From Candidatus Muproteobacteria bacterium (GTDB lineage Bacteria; Pseudomonadota; Gammaproteobacteria; Acidiferrobacterales; Sulfurifustaceae): 64,000 nt of DNA. Where the stretch lies: assembly GCA_027449605.1 (NCBI GenBank), contig DAIDLH010000062.1, positions 25,289 to 89,288 on the forward strand, in the 5' to 3' direction. Below are positions 37,385 through 46,898 of the stretch, in pieces. The notes beneath the pieces are model-generated. The model was given only the letters and a program-made list of their open reading frames with translations. It searched no databases and was not told the origin of the DNA. The translations under genes were made by a program, and so were the position numbers. Positions within the stretch are counted from its first letter, which is position 1. Each line of letters opens with the position of its first letter.

Positions 37385-37735
37385 TCACGCCGCCTTCCGA
37401 CGCATCGTGAACTCGGCACGAATCTCGTCATACGGCACGAACAGCCCCTGCTCGCCTGATTCGATCAGGCCAAGTTCTACCAAGGGTTTCACGTCACGAT
37501 GCACGCTCTTCACGTCGCGCTGGAGCGCCCGCGCAAGAGCTCGGAGGGAGAGCGGCCCTTGCGTCTGCAACACCCGCAGGAGCTCGAAACGTACCGGGGT
37601 GAGAGTGCGGGCCATGTCCGAGAGCCGCTCGAAGGTTACGAACTCGCCCTGGTATCGACGACCCTTCCACGCACGGCGGAAGGATTCCAGCCCCGCTTCG
37701 AGGCTTTCCACTTTCACTGTCACGACTCGTTTCAT
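37385..37735 (-). CDS. TumA-type antitoxin, winged-helix DNA-binding protein
   Basis: The 116-aa protein has a helical N-terminal half (MKRVVTVKVESLEAGLESFR) and a C-terminal MarR/HVO_A0114-like winged helix: LTPVRFELLRVLQTQGPLSL, RALARALQRDVKSVHRDVKP and LVELGLIESGEQG. Its start overlaps the toxin stop by 4 bp (ATGA), the toxin-first order typical of TumE/TumA pairs. It should neutralise the toxin and repress its own operon. The assignment rests on the HTH and its partner. Confidence 0.8.
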   Translation of the reverse strand: MKRVVTVKVESLEAGLESFRRAWKGRRYQGEFVTFERLSDMARTLTPVRFELLRVLQTQGPLSLRALARALQRDVKSVHRDVKPLVELGLIESGEQGLFVPYDEIRAEFTMRRKAA

Positions 37736-38019
37736 GTCTTGCCCTCCTCGCGCATCACGTCCGCCCTGAAGTCGGTCAACAGCTGATCGAGCGAGACGAA
37801 CTTGTAACGTTCCTCCCGGCCTCGCCGGTGACGGTGGTCGCCTTTACCGCGTTCGTTGTCGTATCCAACGACCCGTCTCCCCGCTCGCACATAGGCGAGC
37901 CGATACTTGTAGCCATGGGGACGATCGGGTTCCGGGCGCGGCAATTTCCATATCACCTCTTCCACGATCGCGCCGCTCGCCAGGCGTTTTTTATTGCGAT
38001 AGATGAGCCGCGCCTGCAT
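37732..38019 (-). CDS. TumE-type toxin (DUF6516 family)
   Basis: The 95-aa basic protein has RLIYRNKKRLASGAIVEEVI, YKYRLAYVRAGRRVVGYDNE and GKGDHRHRRGREERYKF; the GYDNxxGKGDHRH block is the hallmark of the DUF6516/TumE toxin family. The mechanism of that family is not settled. The gene leads a two-gene unit with the HTH antitoxin and lies 79 bp from the livF stop. Composition is close to that of the host genes, unlike the AT-rich patch beyond the antitoxin. Confidence 0.8.
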   Translation of the reverse strand: MQARLIYRNKKRLASGAIVEEVIWKLPRPEPDRPHGYKYRLAYVRAGRRVVGYDNERGKGDHRHRRGREERYKFVSLDQLLTDFRADVMREEGKT

Positions 38020-38098
38020 GTTGGCATTATTGCCAACAATCTACCCGGTGTCAAATCGACGATCATTGCCCGCTGTCATGGGGCCACGGCGGCGCAAC

Positions 38099-38814
<716 letters not shown>

Positions 38815-38818
<4 letters not shown>

Positions 38819-39624
38819 GCCGATGCTCCGGTTCCGCCCAGGTAGGCCTCGATCACGCGCGGGTCGCGCTGCACCTCGGCCGGCGCGCCTTCGGCGATCT
38901 TCCGGCCGTAATCGAGTACCGCGACCCGGTCGCACAGGCCCATCACCAGCTTGACGTCATGCTCGATGAGCAGCAGCGTCACGCCGCCGTCGCGGATTTT
39001 TTGCAGCAGGGTCTGGAGCCGGGCGCGCTCGCTGGGATTCATCCCCGCCGCCGGCTCGTCGAGCGCCAGCAGCGCCGGATCGGTGGCCAGGGCGCGCGCG
39101 ATCTCGACGCGGCGCTGGTCGCCGTAGGGAAGATTCTTGGCCAGCCGGTGCGCATGCGGTCCGATGCCGACGTATTCGAGCAGCTCCTGCGCCCGGGCGG
39201 CGATCGCGGCCTCTTCCGTGCGCGTCGCGGCGTCGCGAAACACCGCGCCGGCGATGCCGGCCCGCGTGCGCACGTGCCGCCCGACCATGACGTTCTCGAT
39301 CGCGGTCATGTTGGCGAACAGGCGGATGTTCTGGAACGTGCGCGCCAGCCCGTGCATCGCCGCCTGGTTCGGCTTGAAGCCCGCGACCGGCCGGCCGTTC
39401 AGATCGATGCCGCCGGCGTCGGGACGGTAGATGCCGGTGAGCACGTTGAACAGGGTCGTCTTGCCCGCGCCGTTCGGGCCGATGAGTCCGTAAATCTCGC
39501 CGGCATGAATGTGCAGCGACACGTCCTGCAACGCCGCCAGGCCGCCGAAATGCTTGCTGACCCGGTCGAGCCGCAGCAGCGCGTCGGGTCGTTCGCGGAT
39601 GTTTTTCTCAGCGCTGCGTGTCAT
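38815..39624 (-). CDS. livG: Branched-chain amino-acid ABC transporter ATP-binding protein LivG
   Basis: ATG 39624 overlaps the end of livM by 17 bp. The 269-aa protein has LRLDRVSKHFGGLAALQDVS, Walker A GLIGPNGAGKTTLFNVLTG, the LivG-type signature LPYGDQRRVEIARALA and Walker B LLALDEPAAGMNPSE, then LLIEHDVKLVMGL. It ends VIEAYLGG. Pairs with LivF on the cytoplasmic side. Confidence 0.97.
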
Positions 39625-40729
39625 AAAGCGAGGCCTGTTCCTGCGCCAGCACCGAGGCGTCGGAACCGAATTCACGCTGGCGGCGCACCGACGGCAGCAG
39701 TCCCGCCGGGCGGAAGATCATGATGAGAATGAGCGCCAGCCCGAAGATCAGCATGCGCAAGTCGGACGGGTCGACGAGTATGCGCCCGAACAGGGCATTC
39801 TGCAGTTCGCCCAGATAGCGCAGCGCTTCCGGAAAAATCGTGAGCAGCACCGCGCCGAGAATGACGCCGGGAATGTTGCCCATGCCGCCGAGCACGATCA
39901 TGCACAGCACGATGATCGATTCGAACAGATTGAAGCTCTCCGGGCTGATGAAACCCTGGAAACCGGCGAACAGTCCGCCGCTGATGCCGGCGAACGAGGC
40001 GCCCGTGGCGAACGCCAGCAGCTTGATGTTGCGCGTGTTGATGCCCATGGCCTCGGCGGCCACTTCGTCCTCGCGGATCGCGACCCACGCCCGGCCGATG
40101 CGCGAATTCTGCAAACGCAGCGACACGAAGATCACCAGCAGCGCGAGCGCGAGGAACAGATAGTAATAGGTATAAATGCCCGGGAAGTCCACGCCGAAAA
40201 GACTGTGCGTCCGGCTGAAGGAGAAATCGCCGATGGACACGGGGTCGATCAGGTTCACGCCCTGCGGGCCGTTGGTGATGTTGACCGGCGCATTGAGATT
40301 GTTCAGAAAGATGCGGATGATTTCGCCGAAACCGAGCGTGACGATGGCCAGATAATCGCCGCGCAGGCGCAGCGTCGGCGCGCCGAGCAATATCCCGAAA
40401 ATCCCCGCCAGCCCCGCGCCCAGCGGCAGCAGCGCCCAGAAAGGCAGATGCAGGTTGAAATGCGGCGAGGCCAGCAGCGCATACATATAAGCGCCGACGG
40501 CGTAGAACGCGATGTAGCCGAGATCGAGCAGGCCGGCGTAACCGACCACGATGTTGAGCCCGAGCGCCAGCATCACGTACAGCAGCGTGAAGTCGAGAAT
40601 GCGCACCCAGCCGCGCCCGAGCGCGGCGCCGGTCAGGAACGGCAGCGCCGCCAGCAGCACGGCCAGGGCGATATACGCCAGCCAGGCCGCGCGGCGATTC
40701 TGCTTCCATTTTTGCCAACGTGTGCTCAT
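39608..40729 (-). CDS. livM: Branched-chain amino-acid ABC transporter permease LivM
   Basis: The 373-aa membrane protein has 8-10 hydrophobic helices and the family signatures LYVMLALGLNIVVGYAGLLD, GYIAFYAVGAYMYALLAS and RLRGDYLAIVTLGFGEIIRI, with the coupling segment INTRNIKLLAFATGASFAG. It forms the transmembrane pore with LivH. The gene is separated from livH by 141 bp containing a palindromic repeat. Confidence 0.97.
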   Translation of the reverse strand: MSTRWQKWKQNRRAAWLAYIALAVLLAALPFLTGAALGRGWVRILDFTLLYVMLALGLNIVVGYAGLLDLGYIAFYAVGAYMYALLASPHFNLHLPFWALLPLGAGLAGIFGILLGAPTLRLRGDYLAIVTLGFGEIIRIFLNNLNAPVNITNGPQGVNLIDPVSIGDFSFSRTHSLFGVDFPGIYTYYYLFLALALLVIFVSLRLQNSRIGRAWVAIREDEVAAEAMGINTRNIKLLAFATGASFAGISGGLFAGFQGFISPESFNLFESIIVLCMIVLGGMGNIPGVILGAVLLTIFPEALRYLGELQNALFGRILVDPSDLRMLIFGLALILIMIFRPAGLLPSVRRQREFGSDASVLAQEQASLYDTQR

Positions 40730-40741
40730 GAAGAGGTTTTG

Positions 40742-40850
40742 ATTTATATGATCATCTGCCGCGAAGACGCGAAGGACGCAAAGAAAGACTCATGAGAATA
40801 AACCCGAGAAATCTTTGCGTTCTTTGCGCCTCTGCGGCAAAAACTCATAA
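40742..40850. repeat. Copy 3 of the palindromic repeat family, between livM and livH
   Basis: It begins ATTTATATGATCATCTGCCG, then CGAAGACGCGAAGGACGCAA, a centre with CTCATGAG, and the right arm TTTGCGCCTCTGCGGC. It matches copy 1 in reverse orientation, including the TATATGATCAT tail, and copy 4 in the same orientation. It may separate livM expression from livH. Confidence 0.75.
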
Positions 40851-40870
40851 ACCAAGTTCCTTCGAAATTC

Positions 40871-41800
40871 TCAGGCGCGCTCGACCACGCGTTCGCCGAG
40901 CAGGCCGGACGGCCGCGCGATCAGCACCAGGATCAACACGAAGAAGGCGAACACGTCCTGATAATGACTGCCGAGAAATCCGCCGGTCAGCGCGCCGATG
41001 TAACCCGCGCCCAGACTCTCGATCACGCCCAGCAGCAGGCCGCCGAGCATGGCGCCGGCGATGTTGCCGATGCCGCCCAGCACCGCCGCGGTGAACGCCT
41101 TGAGTCCGAGCATGAAGCCCATGTAGTAATGCGCCAGCCCGTAATAGGCGCTGACCATGACGCCGGCGACCGCGGCCAGCGCCGCGCCGATCACGAACGT
41201 CACCGAGATGATGGTGTGGGTGTTGATGCCCATGAGGCCGGCGATGTCCTGCGCCTGCGCGGTGGCGCGCATCGCGCGCCCGAGGCGCGTGTGTTTCACC
41301 AGCACCAGCAGCCCCGCCATCAGCAGGCACGACAGGACCATGATGAATATCTGCAAATTGGTGATGATGGCGCCGCCCAGTTCGTAGCGCACCAGCGGCA
41401 GCAGCGGCGGAAAGGTGACGTACTGCTTGCCCCAGATCAGCATCGCCAGGTTTTGCAGCACGATGGACACGCCGATGGCGGTGATCAGCGCCGCGAGCCG
41501 CGGCGCGCGTCGCAGCGGCCGGTAGGCGATGCGCTCGATCAGGAATCCCATCGCCATGCACACGGCGATGGCGGCGAGCAGCCCGAGCAATACGATCACG
41601 CCGCCGTCCAGTCCGGTTCCGTTTCCGGCCAGCGCGCCGATGACGGCGAGGCAGATCATGGCGCCGAACATGGTCACTTCGCCGTGCGCGAAATTGATCA
41701 GCTCGAGAATGCCGTACACCATGGTGTAGCCCAGGGCCACCAGGGCATAGATGCTTCCCAGAACCAAACCGTTGATCAGTTGCTGGGTGAGAATGTCCAC
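40871..41800 (-). CDS. livH: Branched-chain amino-acid ABC transporter permease LivH
   Basis: The 309-aa membrane protein starts at GTG 41800 with MDILTQQLINGLVLGSIYAL. Signatures: GYTMVYGILELINFAHGEVT, RPLRRAPRLAALITAIGVSI and DIAGLMGINTHTIISVTFVI, then GLKAFTAAVLGGIGNIAGAM. About eight TM helices. It pairs with LivM; the binding-protein gene lies upstream. Confidence 0.97.
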   Translation of the reverse strand: MDILTQQLINGLVLGSIYALVALGYTMVYGILELINFAHGEVTMFGAMICLAVIGALAGNGTGLDGGVIVLLGLLAAIAVCMAMGFLIERIAYRPLRRAPRLAALITAIGVSIVLQNLAMLIWGKQYVTFPPLLPLVRYELGGAIITNLQIFIMVLSCLLMAGLLVLVKHTRLGRAMRATAQAQDIAGLMGINTHTIISVTFVIGAALAAVAGVMVSAYYGLAHYYMGFMLGLKAFTAAVLGGIGNIAGAMLGGLLLGVIESLGAGYIGALTGGFLGSHYQDVFAFFVLILVLIARPSGLLGERVVERA

Positions 41801-41811
41801 GGGAAAACAAT

Positions 41812-41905
41812 AAATGCGGAATGGCGAATGCGGAGTGCGGAATTAATGCAACACCGCACCGCTTTTTTCAATTCCGCATTCCGAACTCCGCGTTCCGCAT
41901 TTGAA
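41812..41905. repeat. Palindromic repeat between livH and livK
   Basis: Arms made of repeated GCGGAAT/ATTCCGC words (AATGCGGAATGGCGAATGCG ... CATTCCGAACTCCGCGTTCC) surround AACACCGCACCGCTTTTTT. It is distinct from the four-copy family. It could act as a partial terminator or stability element after livK. Confidence 0.6.
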
Positions 41906-41931
41906 TTATTTGCACCGGAATAATCTCGAAT

Positions 41932-43113
41932 TCACATAGCCGGTGGCGCCTCACCCCGCACTGTTTCCAATACCTCCCATTTGCCGTTCCTGACCCGGTA
42001 CAGGGTGATCGCCCCGCCGCGGATGTCGCCCTTTTCGTCGAAGCCGATCTGGCCGGTCACGCCGGTGAACTGCACGCGCGGAAGCTGCGCCAGATATTGT
42101 TTCGGGTCGACGGAGTCGGCAAGCTTCATGGCTTCGACCATGGCGCGCGCCGCGTCGTAGGCGTAGGGAGCGTAATTCTGGATCGCGCCGTACTTGGCGG
42201 TGAACTTCTCGCGGAACTCCTTGCCGCCCGGCATGATGTCGATGGGCAGGCCGGGCGAGGAACCGGTCACGCCCTCGGCGTCGGCGCCGGCGAGCTTCAG
42301 GAACTCGGTGGTCTGCACGCCGTCGCCGCCGAGGAATTTCGCCTTGAGACCGAGCGAATGCAGTTGCCGCACCATCGGCGCGCCCTGCGCGTCCATGCCG
42401 CCATAGAACACGACGTCTGGATTCTTCGCCTTGATCGAGGTGAGGATGGCGAGGAAGTCGGTGGAGCGGTCGGTGGTGAACTCGCGCGCCACGATCTCGC
42501 CGCCTGCGGCTTTCGCCGCCTTCTCCACTTCGTCCGCCAGCCCCTGGCCGTAGGCGGTGCGGTCGTCGATGATGGCGATGCGTTTTGCGCCCAGCTTCAT
42601 GACCGCGTACTCGCCCAGCACCTTGCCCTGCTGCAGGTCGTTGGTCATCACGCGATACGCGGTCTTGAATCCCTGCGCGGTGTAGGCGATGGCGGTGGCC
42701 GAGGGCGATATCTGCGGGATGCCGGCGTCGGCATAGATCTTCGAGGCCGGAATGCTGGTGCCGGAATTGAGATGGCCGAGGACGCCGGCCACGTGCTGGT
42801 CCACCATTTTCTGCGCCACCACCGTGGCGGTGCGCGGATCAGCCTGGTCATCTTCGGCCAGGAGCTCGAACTTAAATTTTTTGCCGCCGAGCGTCACGCC
42901 CGCGGCGTTGATTTCGTCGATCGCCAGGCGCGCGCCGTTGGCGTTGTCCTTGCCGAGATGCGCCTGCGGGCCGGTGAGCGGCGACACCGATCCGATGCGC
43001 ACGATCGTCTCGCCGCCGGCGCCGGTCGCGGCGTCCGGTTTCTTTTCACAGGCCGTCAGTCCCAGCGCCAAAACCACGATCCACAGCATCCACTTCATCC
43101 GCCGCTCGTTCAC
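41932..43113 (-). CDS. livK: Branched-chain amino-acid ABC transporter substrate-binding lipoprotein
   Basis: GTG 43113 has AAGGAG seven nt upstream. The 393-aa protein has a lipoprotein signal (WIVVLALGLTAC-E; Cys is the lipid site), then TIVRIGSVSPLTGPQAHLGK, GARLAIDEINAAGV, HLNSGTSIPASKIYADAGIP and YAPYAYDAARAMVEAM, as in LivJ/LivK periplasmic binding proteins. It delivers Leu/Ile/Val-type ligands (or related short amides/amino acids) to LivHM. First gene of the livKHMGF unit. Confidence 0.95.
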   Translation of the reverse strand: MNERRMKWMLWIVVLALGLTACEKKPDAATGAGGETIVRIGSVSPLTGPQAHLGKDNANGARLAIDEINAAGVTLGGKKFKFELLAEDDQADPRTATVVAQKMVDQHVAGVLGHLNSGTSIPASKIYADAGIPQISPSATAIAYTAQGFKTAYRVMTNDLQQGKVLGEYAVMKLGAKRIAIIDDRTAYGQGLADEVEKAAKAAGGEIVAREFTTDRSTDFLAILTSIKAKNPDVVFYGGMDAQGAPMVRQLHSLGLKAKFLGGDGVQTTEFLKLAGADAEGVTGSSPGLPIDIMPGGKEFREKFTAKYGAIQNYAPYAYDAARAMVEAMKLADSVDPKQYLAQLPRVQFTGVTGQIGFDEKGDIRGGAITLYRVRNGKWEVLETVRGEAPPAM

Positions 43114-43217
43114 GCCGTTTCTCCTTGAAGATTTCTGGTCGCTCGCATCGCGTGAATTCTAACGCAAAACCCTGCGGGCGCAATGAAAAGCGCGTGGGGA
43201 AAATTCTGAACAGGCAT

Positions 43218-43313
43218 CGTTCACCCTGAGCCTGTCGAAGGGTGAACGGTACAAGACGCATGCTCGATACAGTCCTCCGTTCATGGTTCGACGGGCTCAC
43301 CACGAACGGAGGA
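43218..43313. repeat. Two short palindromes upstream of livK
   Basis: CGTTCACCCTGAGCCTGTCG followed by AAGGGTGAACG (43218-43248) and a second imperfect hairpin with stem TCCTCCGTTC / GAACGGAGGA (43273-43313) are of the widespread GAGCCTGTCGAAGG type. They lie between the amidase stop and the livK start. Confidence 0.6.
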
Positions 43314-43330
43314 CCTGTTCATTCCCTGGT

Positions 43331-44698
43331 TTAACTGTCGCTCTGTCGGTACGGGATGCGCAGTCGAAGACCGACCGGCGGGTCGCCTCTTCCCAGGTCG
43401 TTGATGAAACGCAGCGCCTCGACGTGGATGTTGTACTGGCGGGCGATCGTGGCGAGCGTTTCCCCCTTGCGCACGACATGCGTCTGCCCCGGTTCCCGGG
43501 TCAGCTCCGCCTGTACCGGCGCCGGCGGCGCCGCCGGAGCACGCGCGAGATGTTGTTTGATGCCGCGAAAAATTCCCATGGCCAGTTGCCGCTGGTAAGC
43601 CGGCGTGCGCAGTTTTTTCTCTTCCGCGGGATTGGAGATGAACGCCGTCTCCACCAGCACCGAGGGAATGTCGGGCGACTTGAGCACGGCGAATCCGGCC
43701 TGCGCCACGCGGCGCAGGTGCACCGGGCCGACGCGCCGAAGCTCCGCCAGCACGTCCTCGCCGAGACTCAGGCTGTCCTGCATGGTCTTGTTGTGCGACA
43801 GGTCGAGCAGCACGTGCGCCAGCATGTCGTCCTTGTCGCTCAGGCTCACGCCGCCGATCAGGTCGGAGGCGTTTTCCTTGTCGGCGAGCAGCCGCGCCAT
43901 GGCGCTGCTCGCGCCTTTTTCCGACAGCGCATAAACCGACGAGCCGTAGGCGCTGCGGCCGGGCACGGCGTCGGCGTGAACCGAGACGAACACGTCGGCG
44001 CGCTGGCGCCGCGCTTTTTCGAAACGCTGTCGCAGGCCGACGTAGTAATCTCCGTCACGGATCAGCACCGGGCGCATGCCCGGCTCCTGCGCCACCAGTT
44101 TCGCCAGTTCGCGCGCGATGGCGAGCGTCACGTCCTTCTCGTGCGTGCGGTAACGCCGTCCCGACGCGCCCGGGTCTTCGCCGCCGTGACCGGCGTCGAT
44201 CGCCACCACCCGCTCGCGCGGCGCCGGTTTGGGCGCGACGCGTTCTGGTGTTGCCGGGAGTTTGGCTTCCTGCTTTGACTCGGCGGCTTCCTGTTCGACC
44301 GCCTTCGCGTCGAACAGATCGATCACCAGCCGGTGCCCGTAAGGCCCGGCCGGCTTGAGCAGGAAACTGCGCGGGCGCGCCTCGGCCTTGAGATCGAGCA
44401 CGACGCGCAGCGGACCCGATTCCGGTTGTCCGACGCGCACTTCGCCCACCAGCGGTCCGCCGGCGTCCACATCCTTCAGCGGCTCGGAGAGACGCGCGTT
44501 GTCGATGTCCACCACGAGGCGATCGGGATTTTGCAGCGTGAACAGGCGGTGCTCGACCGGGCCGCTGACGTCGAACACGAGCCGGGTGTGATCGGGCGCG
44601 CGCCACACGCGCAACTGCTGGACGATGACGGGATCGGCGGATGCCGCGACGGCGAACAGCAGCAAAACGGGGAGCAGCAGGCACGACAACGGTTTCAT
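43331..44698 (-). CDS. N-acetylmuramoyl-L-alanine amidase, AmiB/AmiC type with LysM
   Basis: ATG 44698 overlaps the tsaE stop (ATGA). The 455-aa protein has a signal peptide (MKPLSCLLLPVLLLFAVAAS-A), an AMIN domain (about 22-125), an Amidase_3 domain starting VVAIDAGHGGEDPGASG with zinc ligands also in VFVSVHADAVPG and the catalytic Glu in SVLVETAFISNP, and a C-terminal LysM (THVVRKGETLATIARQYNIH). It cleaves septal peptidoglycan in the periplasm for daughter-cell separation. The domain order matches AmiB/AmiC. Confidence 0.95.
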   Translation of the reverse strand: MKPLSCLLLPVLLLFAVAASADPVIVQQLRVWRAPDHTRLVFDVSGPVEHRLFTLQNPDRLVVDIDNARLSEPLKDVDAGGPLVGEVRVGQPESGPLRVVLDLKAEARPRSFLLKPAGPYGHRLVIDLFDAKAVEQEAAESKQEAKLPATPERVAPKPAPRERVVAIDAGHGGEDPGASGRRYRTHEKDVTLAIARELAKLVAQEPGMRPVLIRDGDYYVGLRQRFEKARRQRADVFVSVHADAVPGRSAYGSSVYALSEKGASSAMARLLADKENASDLIGGVSLSDKDDMLAHVLLDLSHNKTMQDSLSLGEDVLAELRRVGPVHLRRVAQAGFAVLKSPDIPSVLVETAFISNPAEEKKLRTPAYQRQLAMGIFRGIKQHLARAPAAPPAPVQAELTREPGQTHVVRKGETLATIARQYNIHVEALRFINDLGRGDPPVGLRLRIPYRQSDS

Positions 44699-45150
44699 GC
44701 CAGCGCCTCCAGCGAAGTTTTTCCCTGGGGTGTCAGGGTCGTGATCCTTACCATGCGTCCTGTCCCGGTGGGTGTAATCATAATATCCAGGTCCGGAGCC
44801 GGCAAAACGCCCTCCGCGCGCTCGGCCCACTCCACCACACAAACCCCTTTCCCGTGAAGGTAGTCCCGCACGCCGAGAAATTCCAGCTCTTCCGGCTCTT
44901 TCAGGCGATAGAGATCGAAGTGATAAAAGCTGAGGTCTTTGAACTCGTACGGCTCCACCAGGGTGAAGGTCGGGCTCTTCACCGCGCCCGCGTGACCGAA
45001 AGCGCGCAACATGCCGCGCACCAGCGTGGTCTTGCCGGCGCCGAGCGGGCCATGAACGTAGACCAGGCGGGCTTTTCCGAGCTGCGACGCGAGCCTGGCG
45101 CCGAGCGCCTCCATCTCCGCGACCGTCGCCACCGGCTGTTCAAACGCCAT
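44695..45150 (-). CDS. tsaE: tRNA threonylcarbamoyladenosine biosynthesis ATPase TsaE
   Basis: ATG 45150 lies 11 bp inside the end of nnr. The 151-aa protein has Walker A VHGPLGAGKTTLVRGMLRA, then SPTFTLVEPYE, FYHFDLYRLKEPEELEFLG and VCVVEWAERA, the TsaE signature series. It acts with TsaB and TsaD to make t6A at position 37 of ANN-decoding tRNAs. The nnr-tsaE-amiB order is standard in gammaproteobacteria. Confidence 0.97.
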   Translation of the reverse strand: MAFEQPVATVAEMEALGARLASQLGKARLVYVHGPLGAGKTTLVRGMLRAFGHAGAVKSPTFTLVEPYEFKDLSFYHFDLYRLKEPEELEFLGVRDYLHGKGVCVVEWAERAEGVLPAPDLDIMITPTGTGRMVRITTLTPQGKTSLEALA

Positions 45151-46720
45151 GTCCCACCAGGCGATTGATCCGGGCGCGGATGAACGGCAGCAGATCCGAG
45201 GCGAACAGGCCGATTTCGCCCGCCGCGGCGGCGTCATCGCCCGCGGCGGCATGCGCCCACACGCCGAGCCGCGCGGCATCGGGCGAAATCAGGCCTTGCG
45301 CCCGCAGGCCGGCGATGACGCCGGTCAGCACGTCGCCCATGCCGCCGCTCGCCATGCCGGGGTTGCCGCGGTCACAGACCGAGACGGCGTCATCGGCTAA
45401 TGTAGCCCTGCTCGCTTCGCTCGCTCGTCTTACCATATCTAATGAAGCCCTGCTCGCTTCGCTCGCTCGTCTTACCATATTAAGAGACGCGATCAGCGTG
45501 CCCGCCCCTTTCAGCACGCATACCCCACCGAAGCTCCCGACGATCTCGCGTATCGCCGTGAATCGGTCAGCCTGTATCTCTTCTATTGTCATGCCCAGCA
45601 TCCGCGCCGCCTCACCGGGGTGCGGCGTAAGAATCCAGTCGCGATGCATCAGCGGCTCGGCGGCGAGACTGTTGAGCGCGTCGGCGTCCACCACGGCGGG
45701 CAGCGGGGAATCCAGCGCCGCGCCGAACAGCGCCGCGCCCCACTTGCCCTGCCCCAGGCCCGGACCGATGGCGATCACGTCGGCGCGCGCGAGCAGGGGA
45801 CGAAGTTCCGCGGCATTGCTCACGCCGTGCACGATTAGCTCCGGCCGCGCCGCGCCGATCCGGGTCGCGTGCTCCGGATGCGTCGCCAGCGTCACGAGCC
45901 CGGCGCCGGCGCGATACGCCGCCTCGCCGGCCATTTGCGCCGCGCCCGGCATGCCGCGATCGCCGCCGATCACCAGCACGCGGCCGGCATCGCCCTTGTG
46001 CATGTCGCGCCGACGCCGGGGCAGGAGGCCGTGGAGCGATTTTTCCGTCAGGCGCTGCGATGCCGCCGCAACTTTCCTGTAGATGTCCGGCGGCACACCG
46101 AGATCGTTGAAAAATATTTCGCCGCTGTGTTGCCGTCCGGCGCCGGTGAACAGGCCGGCCTTGAGCCCGATGAACGCCATGGTCGCCTGCGCCTGCACCG
46201 CCGCGCCCATCACGCGGCCGGTGTCGGCGTTCAGTCCCGAGGGAACATCCACCGCCAGGACCGGGACACGGCTTTGATTGACGGCTTCGACGGCGGCGCG
46301 CCACTCGCCGCTCAGTTCGCGCTCGAGGCCGGTGCCCAGCAGCGCGTCCACGATGACGTCGCATCCCGAGAGCGATTCCGGGTTGAACGCATGCATCGCG
46401 ACGCCGGCCGATTCGCACGCCCGGCGCTCCGCGGCGGCATCGCCTTTTGTTTTTTCCGCCGACCCCACGGTCATGACCAGCGGCGTCAGGCCGCCATCGC
46501 GCGCCAACCGCGCCAGCACGTAACCGTCGCCGCCGTTGTTGCCCGGGCCGCAAATCACCGCCAGGCGCCGCGCCCGCGGCCAACGCGTCCGCAGCAGTTC
46601 AAACGCCGCCTGGCCGGCGCGCTGCATCAGCGTGGCGCCGGGAATGCCGTGTTCCTCGATCGCCAGACGGTCGAGTTCGCGCACCTGGGCGGCGGTGTAG
46701 AGGGCTTCGGGGAGATTCAT
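45140..46720 (-). CDS. nnr: Bifunctional NAD(P)HX epimerase/dehydratase, with in-frame repeat insertion
   Basis: The 526-aa protein has an N-terminal YjeF epimerase domain (AVICGPGNNGGDGYVLARLA, VPVLAVDVPSGLNADTGRVM) and a C-terminal ADP-dependent dehydratase domain (GRVLVIGGDRGMPGA, VVDADALNSLA, WILTPHPGEAARMLG, GNPGMASGGMGDVLTGVIAG). It repairs damaged NAD(P)H hydrates. Between KGAGTLIAS and AVSVCDRGN, where relatives have a short hairpin, residues about 414-441 are two near-identical 14-residue units (MVRRASEASRASLD, MVRRASEASRATLA), encoded by tandem 42-bp repeats. The frame remains open, so the enzyme is probably made. Confidence 0.95.
   Translation of the reverse strand: MNLPEALYTAAQVRELDRLAIEEHGIPGATLMQRAGQAAFELLRTRWPRARRLAVICGPGNNGGDGYVLARLARDGGLTPLVMTVGSAEKTKGDAAAERRACESAGVAMHAFNPESLSGCDVIVDALLGTGLERELSGEWRAAVEAVNQSRVPVLAVDVPSGLNADTGRVMGAAVQAQATMAFIGLKAGLFTGAGRQHSGEIFFNDLGVPPDIYRKVAAASQRLTEKSLHGLLPRRRRDMHKGDAGRVLVIGGDRGMPGAAQMAGEAAYRAGAGLVTLATHPEHATRIGAARPELIVHGVSNAAELRPLLARADVIAIGPGLGQGKWGAALFGAALDSPLPAVVDADALNSLAAEPLMHRDWILTPHPGEAARMLGMTIEEIQADRFTAIREIVGSFGGVCVLKGAGTLIASLNMVRRASEASRASLDMVRRASEASRATLADDAVSVCDRGNPGMASGGMGDVLTGVIAGLRAQGLISPDAARLGVWAHAAAGDDAAAAGEIGLFASDLLPFIRARINRLVGHGV
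45398..45481. repeat. Two tandem 42-bp units inside nnr
   Basis: Units 45398-45439 and 45440-45481 differ at only two positions. Each contains CCTGCTCGCTTCGCTCGCTC, a partly self-complementary motif, then GTCTTACCATAT. Being a multiple of three, the array keeps the nnr reading frame and adds 28 residues. Confidence 0.9.
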
Positions 46721-46751
46721 GAATTCACCCTTATTCCAAGAAGGAAGTTAT

Positions 46752-46860
46752 GATTTATATGATCATTTGCCGCAAAGACGCAAAGAGCGCAAAGATTTTT
46801 GTATTTGAATATCATGAGCTTTTCTTTGCGTCCTTCGCGCCTTTGCGATGAATAATCATT
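46752..46860. repeat. Copy 4 of the palindromic repeat family, between nnr and queG
   Basis: It begins GATTTATATGATCATTTGCC, then GCAAAGACGCAAAGAGCGCA, with the centre ATCATGAG and right arm CTTCGCGCCTTTGCGATG. Same orientation as copy 3, with the same TATATGATCAT edge. It lies in the divergent gap between nnr (minus) and queG (plus). Confidence 0.75.
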
Positions 46861-46898
46861 AATTTCGAAGCGCCTTAAAGAATGTATGATAAGGCCTG

